Notes under the pieces: model-generated
What the model saw: the letters and a program-made list of their open reading frames with translations, nothing else
Told to the model about the DNA's origin: nothing
The model's database searches: none
Program-made: the position numbers and the translations under genes
NCBI GenBank assembly: GCA_001791425.1
Contig: MGEP01000062.1
Coordinates: forward strand, 302-12,040
Source of the DNA: Candidatus Uhrbacteria bacterium RIFCSPLOWO2_02_FULL_48_12
GTDB lineage: Bacteria > Patescibacteriota > Patescibacteriia > GWA2-46-9
Length of the DNA stretch: 11,739 nt
Reading direction: 5' to 3'
In this document: one piece after another, positions 1 through 5,893 of the stretch
Layout of the letters: each line of letters begins with the position of its first letter
Position numbering within the stretch: the stretch's first letter is position 1

Positions 1-412
1 TCACCATATATTGCACCTGATGCTTTTCAGCACGGCCATAAGAAGTCAGCGCCTGCTTCACCTGCAAGGGCGTGAGCTCAATTAACTCAATTTTCGCGCT
101 GGCAATAGCAAGCAATAAAACCCCCCGCGCTTCGCCGACAACAATGCCCGTTTTTACATTCTTGGCAAAAATTAATGTTTCTAAGCCAATAATCTCGGGC
201 TGATATTTGGCAATGATGGCCATGGCTTCATGATGCAAAATTTTGAGGCGTTCGGTTAGAGGCATTTTTTGCGATGTTCTAATAACTCCATAGGCAAGGC
301 AAGAGGTAGAACCAGCCCGGCGTTCAATCACGCCATAACCGGTAATGGCAATGCCTGGATCAAAGCCCAAACAGCGCCAAGCGTTTCTAGAGGACGGCTG
401 TGGTCGCGACAT
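1..412 (-). CDS. ruvC: RuvC, Holliday junction resolvase (partial, C-terminus off the left edge)
   Basis: This gene encodes the crossover junction endonuclease that cuts four-way DNA junctions together with RuvAB. From the ATG at 410-412 the frame is open for 137 codons to the window edge. Visible family features are GFDPGIAITGYGVIE near the N-terminus, with the first catalytic Asp at residue 18, and GLETLIFAKNVKTG with the catalytic Glu at residue 78. That 60-residue spacing is close to E. coli D7-E66. A segment reading VKQALTSYGRAEKHQVQYMV follows. The two C-terminal Asp residues lie outside the window. The ATG start gives about 14 extra residues before the usual start of the fold; a TTG at 368-370 (just before GFDPG) is an alternative. 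The gene overlaps the 3' end of yebC by 26 nt, the common yebC-ruvC order, so translational coupling is likely. Identity is near certain; the start is less so. Confidence 0.93.
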   Translation of the reverse strand, partial: MSRPQPSSRNAWRCLGFDPGIAITGYGVIERRAGSTSCLAYGVIRTSQKMPLTERLKILHHEAMAIIAKYQPEIIGLETLIFAKNVKTGIVVGEARGVLLLAIASAKIELIELTPLQVKQALTSYGRAEKHQVQYMV

Positions 413-1109
413 TTTGGACATCTTCATTATCTTCCAAGGCCGCGAGAAGAGCGCTAAATTTCTCGCCCTCCGCTCCGGCCGGAAAATTCACTGGATTTTT
501 TGGCCAAAGTTCTACTTCACTGCTTATAACGATCCACCCCTCATGAACAAGTTTATCTTTCAGGGCGGCCGCTGTCTCTGGAGTGCAAAGAAGTACTAAC
601 TCGTCGCCGTCATGAATAATATCTTCTGCGCCAAGCTCAATTAAGGCAAGCTCTTTGTCTTCGCTGTATTTTTCCGGCTTGGTTAAGCGAACAACGCCGC
701 GCGCTTGGAACATCCACCCCACGCTTCTGGGCGCGCCAAACGTGCCGCCATATTTTGTTAACAATGATTTTATGGCTTGGGCCGTTCGGTTGCGGTTATC
801 GGTGAGCGCCTCAATAATAAGGGCCGCGCCGGCCGGACCAAAGCCCTCATAAACAACACTTTCCAGCGCCGCGCCGCCGAGTTCTCCAGTGCCGCGCTTT
901 ATGGCGCGTTCAATATTGTCTTTGGGCATATTGAAGGCGCGCGCCTTTTCCATGGCCAAGCGCAATTTGAAATTCATGGCTGGGTCCCCGCCGCCTTCGC
1001 GCGTGGCAATAGTCACGGCGTTTGCCAGTTTTGTAAAAACCGCGCCCTTTTTAATATCAGCCGCGCCTTTCTGTCGTTTAATTTGCGCCCATTTGGAGTG
1101 TCCGGACAT
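387..1109 (-). CDS. yebC: YebC/PmpR/TACO1 family protein
   Basis: The 240-residue protein begins MSGHSKWAQIKRQKGAADIKKG, the diagnostic N-terminus of this family, and continues with the TKLANAVTIATREGGGDP and NMPKDNIERAIKRGTGE blocks and the VYEGFGPAGAALIIEALTDN block. The length is normal for the family. Older annotation calls such proteins DNA-binding regulators; later work on YebC and mitochondrial TACO1 points to a translation role at difficult peptide stretches. The sequence itself does not decide between these. It lies directly upstream of, and overlaps, ruvC. No Shine-Dalgarno is visible, but a promoter (TATAAT at 1116-1121) ends six bases before the ATG, so the mRNA is probably leaderless. 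The gene is divergent from tig. Confidence 0.96.
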   Translation of the reverse strand: MSGHSKWAQIKRQKGAADIKKGAVFTKLANAVTIATREGGGDPAMNFKLRLAMEKARAFNMPKDNIERAIKRGTGELGGAALESVVYEGFGPAGAALIIEALTDNRNRTAQAIKSLLTKYGGTFGAPRSVGWMFQARGVVRLTKPEKYSEDKELALIELGAEDIIHDGDELVLLCTPETAAALKDKLVHEGWIVISSEVELWPKNPVNFPAGAEGEKFSALLAALEDNEDVQNVATTAVL

Positions 1110-1115
1110 GTCAAA

Positions 1116-1144
1116 ATTATAACCGTAGTTGCGAGAGTTTACAA
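1116..1144 (-). promoter_or_regulatory. yebC-ruvC promoter, probably giving a leaderless mRNA
   Basis: On the minus strand a -35-like TTGTAA (1139-1144) is separated by 17 nt from a consensus TATAAT (1116-1121). The -10 box ends six bases before the yebC ATG (1107-1109), which puts the expected transcription start at or within a base or two of the start codon. There is therefore no room for a ribosome binding site. Confidence 0.7.
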
Positions 1145-1186
1145 ATCTGATATGTTAGTGTAGTTTTTGAGTTATGAATGTCAAAA

Positions 1187-1290
1187 CATACTTACGAAAT
1201 TACGAAACTATACGAAAGGTACGAAAAAGCTCTTTGTTCTCACGATCAATCAATTTCGTACATTCGTACTATTTCGTACTTTCGTATGAG
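1187..1290. repeat. Palindromic array of TACGAAA / TTTCGTA repeats
   Basis: The region between yebC and tig contains four direct copies of TACGAAA at 1193, 1201, 1211 and 1220. After a spacer of about 27 nt come four inverted copies TTTCGTA at 1254, 1262 (ATTCGTA), 1272 and 1280. Unit spacing from the outside inwards is 8, 10 and 9 nt on the left and 8, 10 and 8 nt on the right, so the two arms mirror each other. The sequence could form an extended imperfect hairpin or cruciform, or present repeated binding sites to a protein. It is placed between two divergent genes. Function unknown. Confidence 0.8.
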
Positions 1291-1325
1291 TTATTAGAGA
1301 TTAGGACTTAGTAATTACATCCTGT

Positions 1326-2618
1326 GTGCCAATTTTAGAATCAAAAATCATTACTTCTGGAGTGCTAACCCTTCAGGTTTCCATTCCCCAAGAAGAACTC
1401 GCGGGGCACCTTGAAAAGGCAGCCGTGGATTTACAGCGCAATCATCCCTTGGCCGGTTTCCGACCCGGCAAAGCCCCCCTGGCTGAAGTGAAACGCGCCC
1501 TTGGCGCCATGGCCCTGCTTGATGAAAGTTTGAAATACGCCGTGCCAGACGCCTACATAAATATTGTGAAACAAGAAAATTTTTTAACCATTGGCCAGCC
1601 GGAAATACAAATCACCAAAGTGACGCCGGCCGAGCCGGTAGAATTTACGGCGACAGTCGCTCTCTTGCCGGAAGTACGCTTGGGGGATTATAAAAGTATT
1701 CACGCCAAAGCAGAACCGGTCGGCGTCTCTGACAAAGAAGTGGCTGATGTCGTTGAGAAAATCCGCCAAATGCGCGCCAGTCAAAAATTGGTTGACGCGC
1801 CAGCCGCGGCTGAAAACCGGGTGATTGTTGATCTGAAAATGTCTAAGGGCGGCGTGCCCGTTGAGGGCGGACAAACGCAAAACCACGCCATTGATCTTGG
1901 CAAGCCATATTTTATTCCGGGCTTTGCAGAAGAACTCGTTGGTCTCAAGGCGGAAGATATTAAAAAATTTTCTCTGCCCTTTCCCAAAGAGCATTACAAC
2001 TCTGCCTTGCGGGGGGCGATGATTGATTTTGAAGTAACCGTCAAAGGAGTCTATCAATTTGAACGGTCGGCGCTTGATGACAAGTTTGCCGCCGATGTCG
2101 GTAAATTCGCGAGCGTGGCGGAATTGCAAAAGCAGATCAGAAACAACTTGGCCGAAATGAAAAAAGAAGAAGAGAGCGCTCGACTGGAGCGCGCTATTAT
2201 TGAAGAGCTCATCGGGCAAACAAAATTTGGCGACATCCCGACCATTCTTGTGGAATCAGAACTAAACCAAATGACGGCGCGGCTGAAAGCCAAAATTGAA
2301 CGCGACGGCGGAACATGGGAAGATTATCTAAAACATCTTAATAAAACCGAGGAGGTCTTAATGAGAGAGTGGCTGCCAGAAGCCGTAACTCGCGTCAAGG
2401 CGGCCCTATTAATGCGCGCTATTGCTGAAGCGGAAAATATTTCGGTCGCACCCGAAGAAGTCGCCACGGAACAGGAGGTGGCGCTAAAACACTATGCCGA
2501 TGACGCGGAAACTCAAGAATATATCAAAAGTGCAGATTACGCTTCTCATGCGAAACACGTGGTACTGACGCGCCAAGTGATGGAGAGAATGAAGGAAATA
2601 TCCTCTAGCGAAAAATAG
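1326..2618 (+). CDS. tig: Trigger factor, ribosome-associated chaperone/prolyl isomerase
   Basis: Trigger factor binds at the ribosomal exit tunnel (via L23) and shelters nascent chains. The 430-residue product has the ribosome-binding N-terminal domain (about residues 1-145) with the signature GFRPGKAP at 44-51. An FKBP-like PPIase domain follows (about 155-245, with IDLGKPYFIPGFAEELVGLK), then the helical C-terminal chaperone domain. Length matches the family. The start is GTG: an in-frame TAG lies at 1302-1304 and no ATG or better start lies between it and the GTG. No Shine-Dalgarno is visible. Upstream lies the TACGAAA palindrome. No convincing terminator is seen right after the stop. It stands alone as a plus-strand gene, followed by an accessory region on the opposite strand. 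Confidence 0.96.
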   Translation: MPILESKIITSGVLTLQVSIPQEELAGHLEKAAVDLQRNHPLAGFRPGKAPLAEVKRALGAMALLDESLKYAVPDAYINIVKQENFLTIGQPEIQITKVTPAEPVEFTATVALLPEVRLGDYKSIHAKAEPVGVSDKEVADVVEKIRQMRASQKLVDAPAAAENRVIVDLKMSKGGVPVEGGQTQNHAIDLGKPYFIPGFAEELVGLKAEDIKKFSLPFPKEHYNSALRGAMIDFEVTVKGVYQFERSALDDKFAADVGKFASVAELQKQIRNNLAEMKKEEESARLERAIIEELIGQTKFGDIPTILVESELNQMTARLKAKIERDGGTWEDYLKHLNKTEEVLMREWLPEAVTRVKAALLMRAIAEAENISVAPEEVATEQEVALKHYADDAETQEYIKSADYASHAKHVVLTRQVMERMKEISSSEK

Positions 2619-2894
2619 TACCAGCGGCGATGCCTTAAAATATTCGGTTTGGGTAAAAATTGTTCCGTACGATACAAGTTGCTTTATAACCATTGCGCAG
2701 GAACCTAATCTCAAATGCAGTATAGCACTTGTCCGCATTGGCGGAAAAAGAAAACTAGGGTGTGATATCGCACATCACACCCTAGTTTGAAGTGATCGGG
2801 ATCGAAAGTGAATCGAAAGACCAAAAATCGAGAACCTTGGTCCGAGATCCAAACTTCCAAATCCCGCCTGTCCGCCTTGGGCGGGAAGACCGCA
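2619..2894. other. Intergenic region after tig
   Basis: No gene is supported here; the minus-strand open frame overlapping the tig end is a shadow. The region contains a short hairpin (TCCGC-ATTG-GCGGA, about 2732-2745), the strong 15-bp hairpin described separately at 2752-2788, and a GC-rich inverted repeat (CCCGCC at 2863-2868 with GGCGGG at 2880-2885) just beyond the end of the interrupted gene. Confidence 0.5.
2746..2788 (-). terminator. Rho-independent terminator of the interrupted minus-strand gene
   Basis: Arms at 2752-2766 and 2774-2788 are perfect 15-bp complements (outer part AAACTAGGGTGTGAT) with a 7-nt loop. Read on the minus strand the hairpin is followed by a T-rich tail (TTTTCTTTTTCC when the stem's last bases are included), whereas the plus-strand side is not T-rich. 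It lies about 107 nt beyond the original stop codon of the IS-split gene, so it most likely ends that transcript. Confidence 0.7.
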
Positions 2895-3056
2895 CTACCC
2901 GACGAAGGACAGCCCGCCCGAGTAGTAGTCAAACGCATCCGCAAGATCCGCCCTGAAGGCGAAGCCGAGGGAGTCGTCGTGCGGGTTCAGGTAGAGCGAG
3001 TACTCGGCCGACTGATACTGATAGGCGGAGAGGTCGAGACCAGGGGTGTTGAAATC
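2895..3056 (-). pseudogene. 3' fragment of the uncharacterised gene split by the insertion sequence
   Basis: Beginning at the left target-site copy, the minus strand reads in frame for 53 codons (DFNTPGLDLSAYQYQS... to ...YYSGGLSFVG) and stops at TAG (2895-2897). Joining it at the 8-bp duplication to the 5' part (4505-5248) restores one continuous 301-codon frame. The fragment has no start codon of its own: the IS inverted repeat places a TGA in this frame directly upstream. It should therefore be untranslated or dead. Tyrosine-, aspartate- and glycine-rich; no recognised domain. Confidence 0.85.
3049..3056. repeat. Left copy of the 8-bp target-site duplication
   Basis: TTGAAATC lies immediately outside the left inverted repeat and is identical to 4497-4504. 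Eight bases is the duplication size known for ISL3-family elements. Confidence 0.92.
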
Positions 3057-3077
3057 GGCTCATACATAAATTAACCA
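3057..3077. repeat. Left terminal inverted repeat of the IS
   Basis: These 21 bases are the exact reverse complement of 4476-4496. The match stops immediately inside (CGGTG versus ATGTG), which defines the repeat length. Confidence 0.92.
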
Positions 3078-3088
3078 CGGTGATATAA

Positions 3089-3937
3089 TTAGCCATAGAG
3101 CTTGGCCACCCGGAAAAGATGGAAAGTTCTGTCCCTAACGCCTCTGACCACCGTCCGGAAGTTCTTGAGTTTGGCGTTAAATGACTCGGCTGAAGCATTG
3201 GTGCTGCGGTTGATGAAATAATTCAGAATAGTCGTTTCACGTAACCGGATGGAATGGGCCGCGGTCATAAAGGAATCAAAGTTTTTCTCGGCCACTTTTT
3301 CATACCACTTGTTTAGTTTTTCTTTGGCTTCTGTGATAGTCCGGCTGTGCTCATAGCAAGAGCGAAACATCATGGATAAATCATAAGCTTCTTTAAGTTT
3401 AGGAAACTCATAGAACAGCACCGCCGCTCGTTCAGTTTGCTGACTATGCCACTTGCTTTGAGGAGAGAACAACAGATAACGGCTACGGGCCAGCAGCTGT
3501 TTTTTGGTGTCTCCGTTTTTGTAGATCACTGGCCGGTAGTTCTGGCCCGCTTCCCGGGCGGCTCTAATCTGTTCATTTTCTTCTTTGATGGCTTCCCACC
3601 TTAGGGCAATCCTCACTTCCTGCACCGCCGAACTGACTAACTGCTGGACATGGAATCGGTCGGTCACAATTCTAGCTCGGGGAAAGGTTCTTTTAATAAT
3701 CGCTTCCATTGACTCGGACATATCAAGAGTGACTTCAGTTGCGACCAGTCTTTTCTCCAGCGGGATTTGGGCTAAAACAGGGGCGATATTGGCGGCTTTA
3801 GTTCCTTCCAACATGGCGACCAGCACCCCTTTTTGGCCATGTTTGGCTTTGTTGGTGATGACGGTATACAGTTCGCCGTTAGTGAGAGCCACTTCGTCGA
3901 TGGATAATTTGGGGCCAATATTCTTTTCAAATAGCAT
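3089..3937 (-). CDS. Transposase catalytic (DDE, ISL3-type) domain, second frame
   Basis: The 282-residue frame from ATG 3937 holds the catalytic core. It contains KLSIDEVALTNGELYT (first Asp), EVTLDMSESMEAIIKRTFP (second Asp region), RARIVTDRFHVQQLV, and near the C-terminus STNASAESFNAKLKNFRTV with the likely catalytic Glu. These match the DDE_Tnp_ISL3 pattern and, in wording, ISAon1-type transposases. The frame is open further upstream to 4081 (a TAA lies at 4082-4084). That extra stretch (for example ARFHRLPEKEFEQQYKDHLSGF) looks like genuine transposase sequence, so ATG 3937 is probably internal and the natural product a frameshift fusion with the upstream ORF. Shifting requires +1 (or one base lost from the A run). 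The TAA stop is 12 nt inside the left inverted repeat. Confidence 0.9.
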   Translation of the reverse strand: MLFEKNIGPKLSIDEVALTNGELYTVITNKAKHGQKGVLVAMLEGTKAANIAPVLAQIPLEKRLVATEVTLDMSESMEAIIKRTFPRARIVTDRFHVQQLVSSAVQEVRIALRWEAIKEENEQIRAAREAGQNYRPVIYKNGDTKKQLLARSRYLLFSPQSKWHSQQTERAAVLFYEFPKLKEAYDLSMMFRSCYEHSRTITEAKEKLNKWYEKVAEKNFDSFMTAAHSIRLRETTILNYFINRSTNASAESFNAKLKNFRTVVRGVRDRTFHLFRVAKLYG

Positions 3938-4004
3938 CCACTGTTCGGCGTGAGCTTTCTGGTCCCATTGGTGGAAGCCGCTTAAATGATCTTTGTATTG
4001 TTGT

Positions 4005-4421
4005 TCAAATTCTTTCTCCGGGAGGCGATGAAACCTGGCGATAGAAATTAGCGAGACCGGATTGTCTTCCGCCGTCTTCTTTTAAAAAAATAGCGAACTC
4101 TTGCTCTAACTGAGTGCCGGGGAAATTTAATTTAATGTCCCTTTTCAAATATCCACCTCGGCCTTCCACCTGCCAATATCTACGCCGGAATGTCAGCAAG
4201 GCCCGCTTGCCTCTTATGGGGAAGTCAGTGATGGTGATATCGTTAAAACCCTTGGCCTCGACCTTTCGGCCATGGTCTTCCGTAGCTACCGGCGGGATGT
4301 TTTTCTCTTGCAAAGTAATGCGGATATTATTGTCGTCAACATTGCTTTTCGTAATATCAAACCATTCAAATGTGCCCTTGGGGAAAAAGATTCCCAGCGT
4401 TTGTTTTTCCAATGTGGTCAT
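4005..4421 (-). CDS. Transposase N-terminal region protein (first frame of the IS)
   Basis: A 138-residue frame beginning MTTLEKQTLGIFFPKGTFEW, with EAKGFNDITITDFPIRGKRALL and RRRYWQVEGRGGYLKRDIK. It corresponds to the separate N-terminal protein that accompanies ISAon1-like ISL3 transposases and presumably contacts the element ends. The homologous-looking part ends around EQEFAIFLKE; the last about 25 residues (to GERI) look out of frame. Just there the minus strand has a run of seven T and four A (4080-4090), a plausible slippage site into the catalytic frame. No Shine-Dalgarno is seen before the ATG. Whether the split is programmed or a mutation in this copy cannot be decided here. Confidence 0.85.
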   Translation of the reverse strand: MTTLEKQTLGIFFPKGTFEWFDITKSNVDDNNIRITLQEKNIPPVATEDHGRKVEAKGFNDITITDFPIRGKRALLTFRRRYWQVEGRGGYLKRDIKLNFPGTQLEQEFAIFLKEDGGRQSGLANFYRQVSSPPGERI

Positions 4422-4475
4422 AAAGATAATTAGTTAGCGAATCAACAATTATCATTTTAGCAGACCCCAACACAT

Positions 4476-4496
4476 TGGTTAATTTATGTATGAGCC
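4476..4496. repeat. Right terminal inverted repeat of the IS
   Basis: Exact 21-base reverse complement of 3057-3077. It supplies the TAA that ends the truncated host gene (4484-4486 on the minus strand). Confidence 0.92.
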
Positions 4497-5248
4497 TTGA
4501 AATCCCGGGCCAAGGTCTCGGGGTAGATCGCCATGGTAACAAGCGTTTCTGGGCCGGAGAGGATGAAGCCCTGTGGTGCCGTCGCCATCACTTCACGCTG
4601 GGCATGCATGGAGTACCCCTGCAGGCAGTTCGGAAACTGAACACCGAAGACTGGCCCGGCTTTGAGACGCTCAACCAAACGATCGAGATGGCTCTCCGGA
4701 ATGACCGTCACCTGTCCCTCGAGCTCGCCATGGCAGTAGTTGTTGAGCTTCCGCCTGGGGTGCTTCCCCCTGAAATCGTGTGCCTCGTACGAGCGCTTGA
4801 CCGCGCCGGCCAGCAACTGAACGAGTTTGCCATGATTCGTGATCTCCATCTGCGACATGAACCATCGCAGATGAACGCCGCTCAAGGCATTGGCGATCCC
4901 GGCCGTGGCGCGAACCTGCTCGATGAGAGCGCTCGTGCGATCCTCATACTCAGCTACCGACGGCAGCGTGACCTTACCCTCGAAGGCGTAGTCAAAGCGA
5001 GTCAGCTCATCGGCGCAGGTGAGCGTCGGCTGCGTCAGGCGAAAGTCGCGATTCGGATCGCACACCCTGGCCTTGAGCCCGCGTGGCGAGATGTAGCGAC
5101 CGTGCCGTTCGAAATACAACCGAACCACGTTCTGCCACACCGCTTGTTTCTCGCGACGCAGAACGGCGTCAATGAGCGCGTCATCATCACCAGTCACGAT
5201 GCTTGCGAACGCCCTGAGCTGTCCTACCGTAAATCTGTCAATGTCCAT
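4484..5248 (-). pseudogene. Uncharacterised protein gene, 5' part (truncated by the IS)
   Basis: I do not recognise this family. The present frame gives 254 residues, of which the first 248 are native; the target duplication and IS end add DFKAHT before a stop. The uninterrupted gene would have been 301 codons (248 plus 53 from 2895-3056). The protein is soluble-looking, with no signal peptide or membrane helix. It begins MDIDRFTVGQLRAFASIVTG and contains KLNNYCHGELEGQVTVIPES and PQGFILSGPETLVTMAIYPE. It is clearly richer in G+C than the tig and nfo neighbours and has a strong Shine-Dalgarno (AGGAGGG, 5254-5260), unlike them. Loss of the last 53 residues may or may not abolish activity. The terminator at 2746-2788 probably belonged to this gene. 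Confidence 0.8.
4497..4504. repeat. Right copy of the 8-bp target-site duplication
   Basis: TTGAAATC, identical to 3049-3056, immediately outside the right inverted repeat. Confidence 0.92.
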
Positions 5249-5253
5249 TCTTG

Positions 5254-5281
5254 CCCTCCTAATCAGGCTTGTGGCCCGATT
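5254..5281 (-). promoter_or_regulatory. Shine-Dalgarno and adjacent leader hairpin of the uncharacterised gene
   Basis: On the minus strand AGGAGGG (5254-5260) lies five bases before the ATG at 5248, fixing this start. Directly upstream, arms at 5261-5268 and 5274-5281 pair over eight positions (one G-U) with a 5-nt loop, so a hairpin abuts the ribosome binding site and could affect initiation. Confidence 0.55.
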
Positions 5282-5312
5282 ATTCTGTAGCCTCTATCCC
5301 TCGGCCGTTGGG

Positions 5313-5360
5313 GTCTTTCAAGTTCAAACTTTTGACCTCCGACTTCTAATTTTGAAAGAC
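5313..5360. repeat. Inverted repeat in the leader of the uncharacterised gene
   Basis: GTCTTTCAA on the left and TTGAAAGAC on the right form perfect 9-base arms enclosing about 30 nt, located 65-112 nt upstream of the start codon of the minus-strand gene. It may be part of a structured leader or an operator. No known riboswitch was recognised. Confidence 0.4.
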
Positions 5361-5485
5361 ATCACAGCATAACACGGTTATTGAAAAATGCCAAACTATG
5401 AGCCACAAATTCTAGTTTGAAGTGCAACAGACGGGAGGATGAAAAAAGGCCATCACCAACAGCTCTAGCCATAAGCTAAAATAAT

Positions 5486-5603
5486 AATGTCAAATGCCTA
5501 AGTTCGAATGTCGAATCAATCCTTTAATGACAGAATGTCTAAATTTTAGTCATTAGATATTTTTGCATTGTGATTTGTCATTTGGATTTTGGAATTTGTC
5601 ATT
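5486..5603. repeat. Imperfect palindromic array of AATGTC/AATGACA-type repeats
   Basis: The arms mirror around about 5544. The centre is AATGTCTAAA (5534-5543) against TTTTAGTCATT (5544-5554). The outer parts match imperfectly: left-arm AATGTCAAATGCC against right-arm GGAATTTGTCATT, and GAATGTCGAATCAAT against GCATTGTGATTTGTCATT. The whole is about 118 nt and AT-rich. It has the same design as the 1187-1290 array but a different repeat unit. It lies just before the truncated nfo copy, so it was probably the original upstream region of nfo. Confidence 0.6.
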
Positions 5604-5613
5604 TTCATTGATT

Positions 5614-5694
5614 ATGCTCTTCGGCGCTCACGTTTCCATTGCTGGCGGCATAGAACTCTCGCCAAAACGAACGGCCGAGACCAGTTGCAGTTGA
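5614..5694 (+). pseudogene. Truncated 5' fragment of nfo (endonuclease IV)
   Basis: From ATG 5614 the frame reads MLFGAHVSIAGGIELSPKR, then diverges and stops at TGA 5692-5694. The first 21 codons match the intact nfo at 6766, with a 29-bp identical core and differences almost all at third codon positions. This is the pattern of two diverged alleles rather than a fresh tandem copy. Similarity begins exactly at the ATG and ends near codon 21. It is a remnant left where cassette DNA joined. Confidence 0.88.
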
Positions 5695-5704
5695 TAAACA
5701 AATG

Positions 5705-5742
5705 AGGCCCGGAACAAACGTGAGTTCCGGGCCTACTTTTTC
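5705..5742. terminator. Hairpin terminator, perhaps bidirectional
   Basis: Perfect 11-bp arms AGGCCCGGAAC (5705-5715) and GTTCCGGGCCT (5724-5734) enclose an 8-nt loop. On the plus strand a T tract follows (ACTTTTTCT). On the minus strand the downstream side is CATTTGTTTAT, weaker but T-rich. It lies 29 nt after the stop of the 39-residue membrane protein gene and most likely ends that two-gene transcript. Confidence 0.7.
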
Positions 5743-5762
5743 TCGACGCCTCCAGTTTGGAC

Positions 5763-5882
5763 CTACTCCAACGGCCACTTCCCGCCTTTCCGGCGTACAT
5801 ACCTAATAGCGCTAATTGCATTCCAAAAAGAGCCAAGAGTGACGACTGCCAGAAAGAGCCCTATGATGACTGCCTTGATCAT
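5763..5882 (-). CDS. Small single-helix membrane protein, 39 residues
   Basis: From ATG 5882 the frame reads MIKAVIIGLFLAVVTLGSFW (hydrophobic helix about residues 3-24), then a basic tail with IRYVRRKGGKWPLE, and stops at TAG 5763-5765. The start is supported by a near-perfect Shine-Dalgarno AAGGAGGT (5888-5895) six bases before the ATG, which overlaps the stop codon of the upstream gene (5894-5896). The two genes are therefore almost certainly co-translated. The Arg/Lys tail predicts a cytoplasmic C-terminus by the positive-inside rule. No family recognised. By position it may be a partner or regulator of the six-helix protein, but that is inference. Confidence 0.75.
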   Translation of the reverse strand: MIKAVIIGLFLAVVTLGSFWNAISAIRYVRRKGGKWPLE

Positions 5883-5893
5883 TTTTGACCTCC

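Larger units (their letters stand above)
3057..4496 (-). mobile_element. Complete ISL3-type (ISAon1-like) insertion sequence, 1,440 bp
   Basis: The element is bounded by 21-bp perfect inverted repeats (3057-3077 and 4476-4496, outer end GGCTCATACATA) and by an exact 8-bp duplication TTGAAATC (3049-3056 and 4497-4504). It carries a two-frame transposase on the minus strand covering nearly its whole length. Family assignment rests on the DDE signature blocks of the transposase, the N-terminal plus catalytic ORF arrangement, and the 8-bp duplication. Both ends and the target duplication are intact, so insertion looks recent. It lies inside an uncharacterised gene in the same transcriptional direction. 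Confidence 0.93.

Noticed and set aside
1187..1290. CRISPR array
   Set aside because: Units are only seven bases with 1-3 nt between them and are arranged as a palindrome, not as long direct repeats with unique spacers. No cas genes are present.
1584..2219. A minus-strand open frame of 211 codons inside tig
   Set aside because: It lies fully antisense to the trigger factor gene, which has clear family motifs; the composition (Phe/Arg/His-rich) is typical of a shadow frame.
3585..3953. A plus-strand frame of 122 codons within the transposase
   Set aside because: Antisense to the DDE transposase; no recognisable motif or start signal.
4475..5290. A long plus-strand open frame (271 codons) opposite the interrupted gene
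   Set aside because: It is the antisense shadow of the GC-rich minus-strand gene. The minus strand has the strong SD, a frame that continues across the IS insertion, and a terminator. The plus-strand frame begins inside the IS inverted repeat.
2782..5424. A 13-bp direct repeat CTAGTTTGAAGTG at 2782-2794 and 5412-5424 that flanks the interrupted gene
   Set aside because: It is tempting as a cassette boundary, but about one such 13-mer pair is expected by chance in a window of this size, and one copy is part of the terminator stem.
5439..5468. A nine-codon plus-strand micro-ORF (MKKGHHQQL) after GGGAGG
   Set aside because: The SD-like GGGAGG abuts the ATG with no spacer, the peptide is very short, and nothing else supports expression.
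2746..5742. Integron-like gene cassettes (each minus-strand gene ends in a strong hairpin that could be an attC-type site)
   Set aside because: The two hairpins share no sequence, both have T-rich tails fitting terminators, and no integrase or core recombination site is seen.
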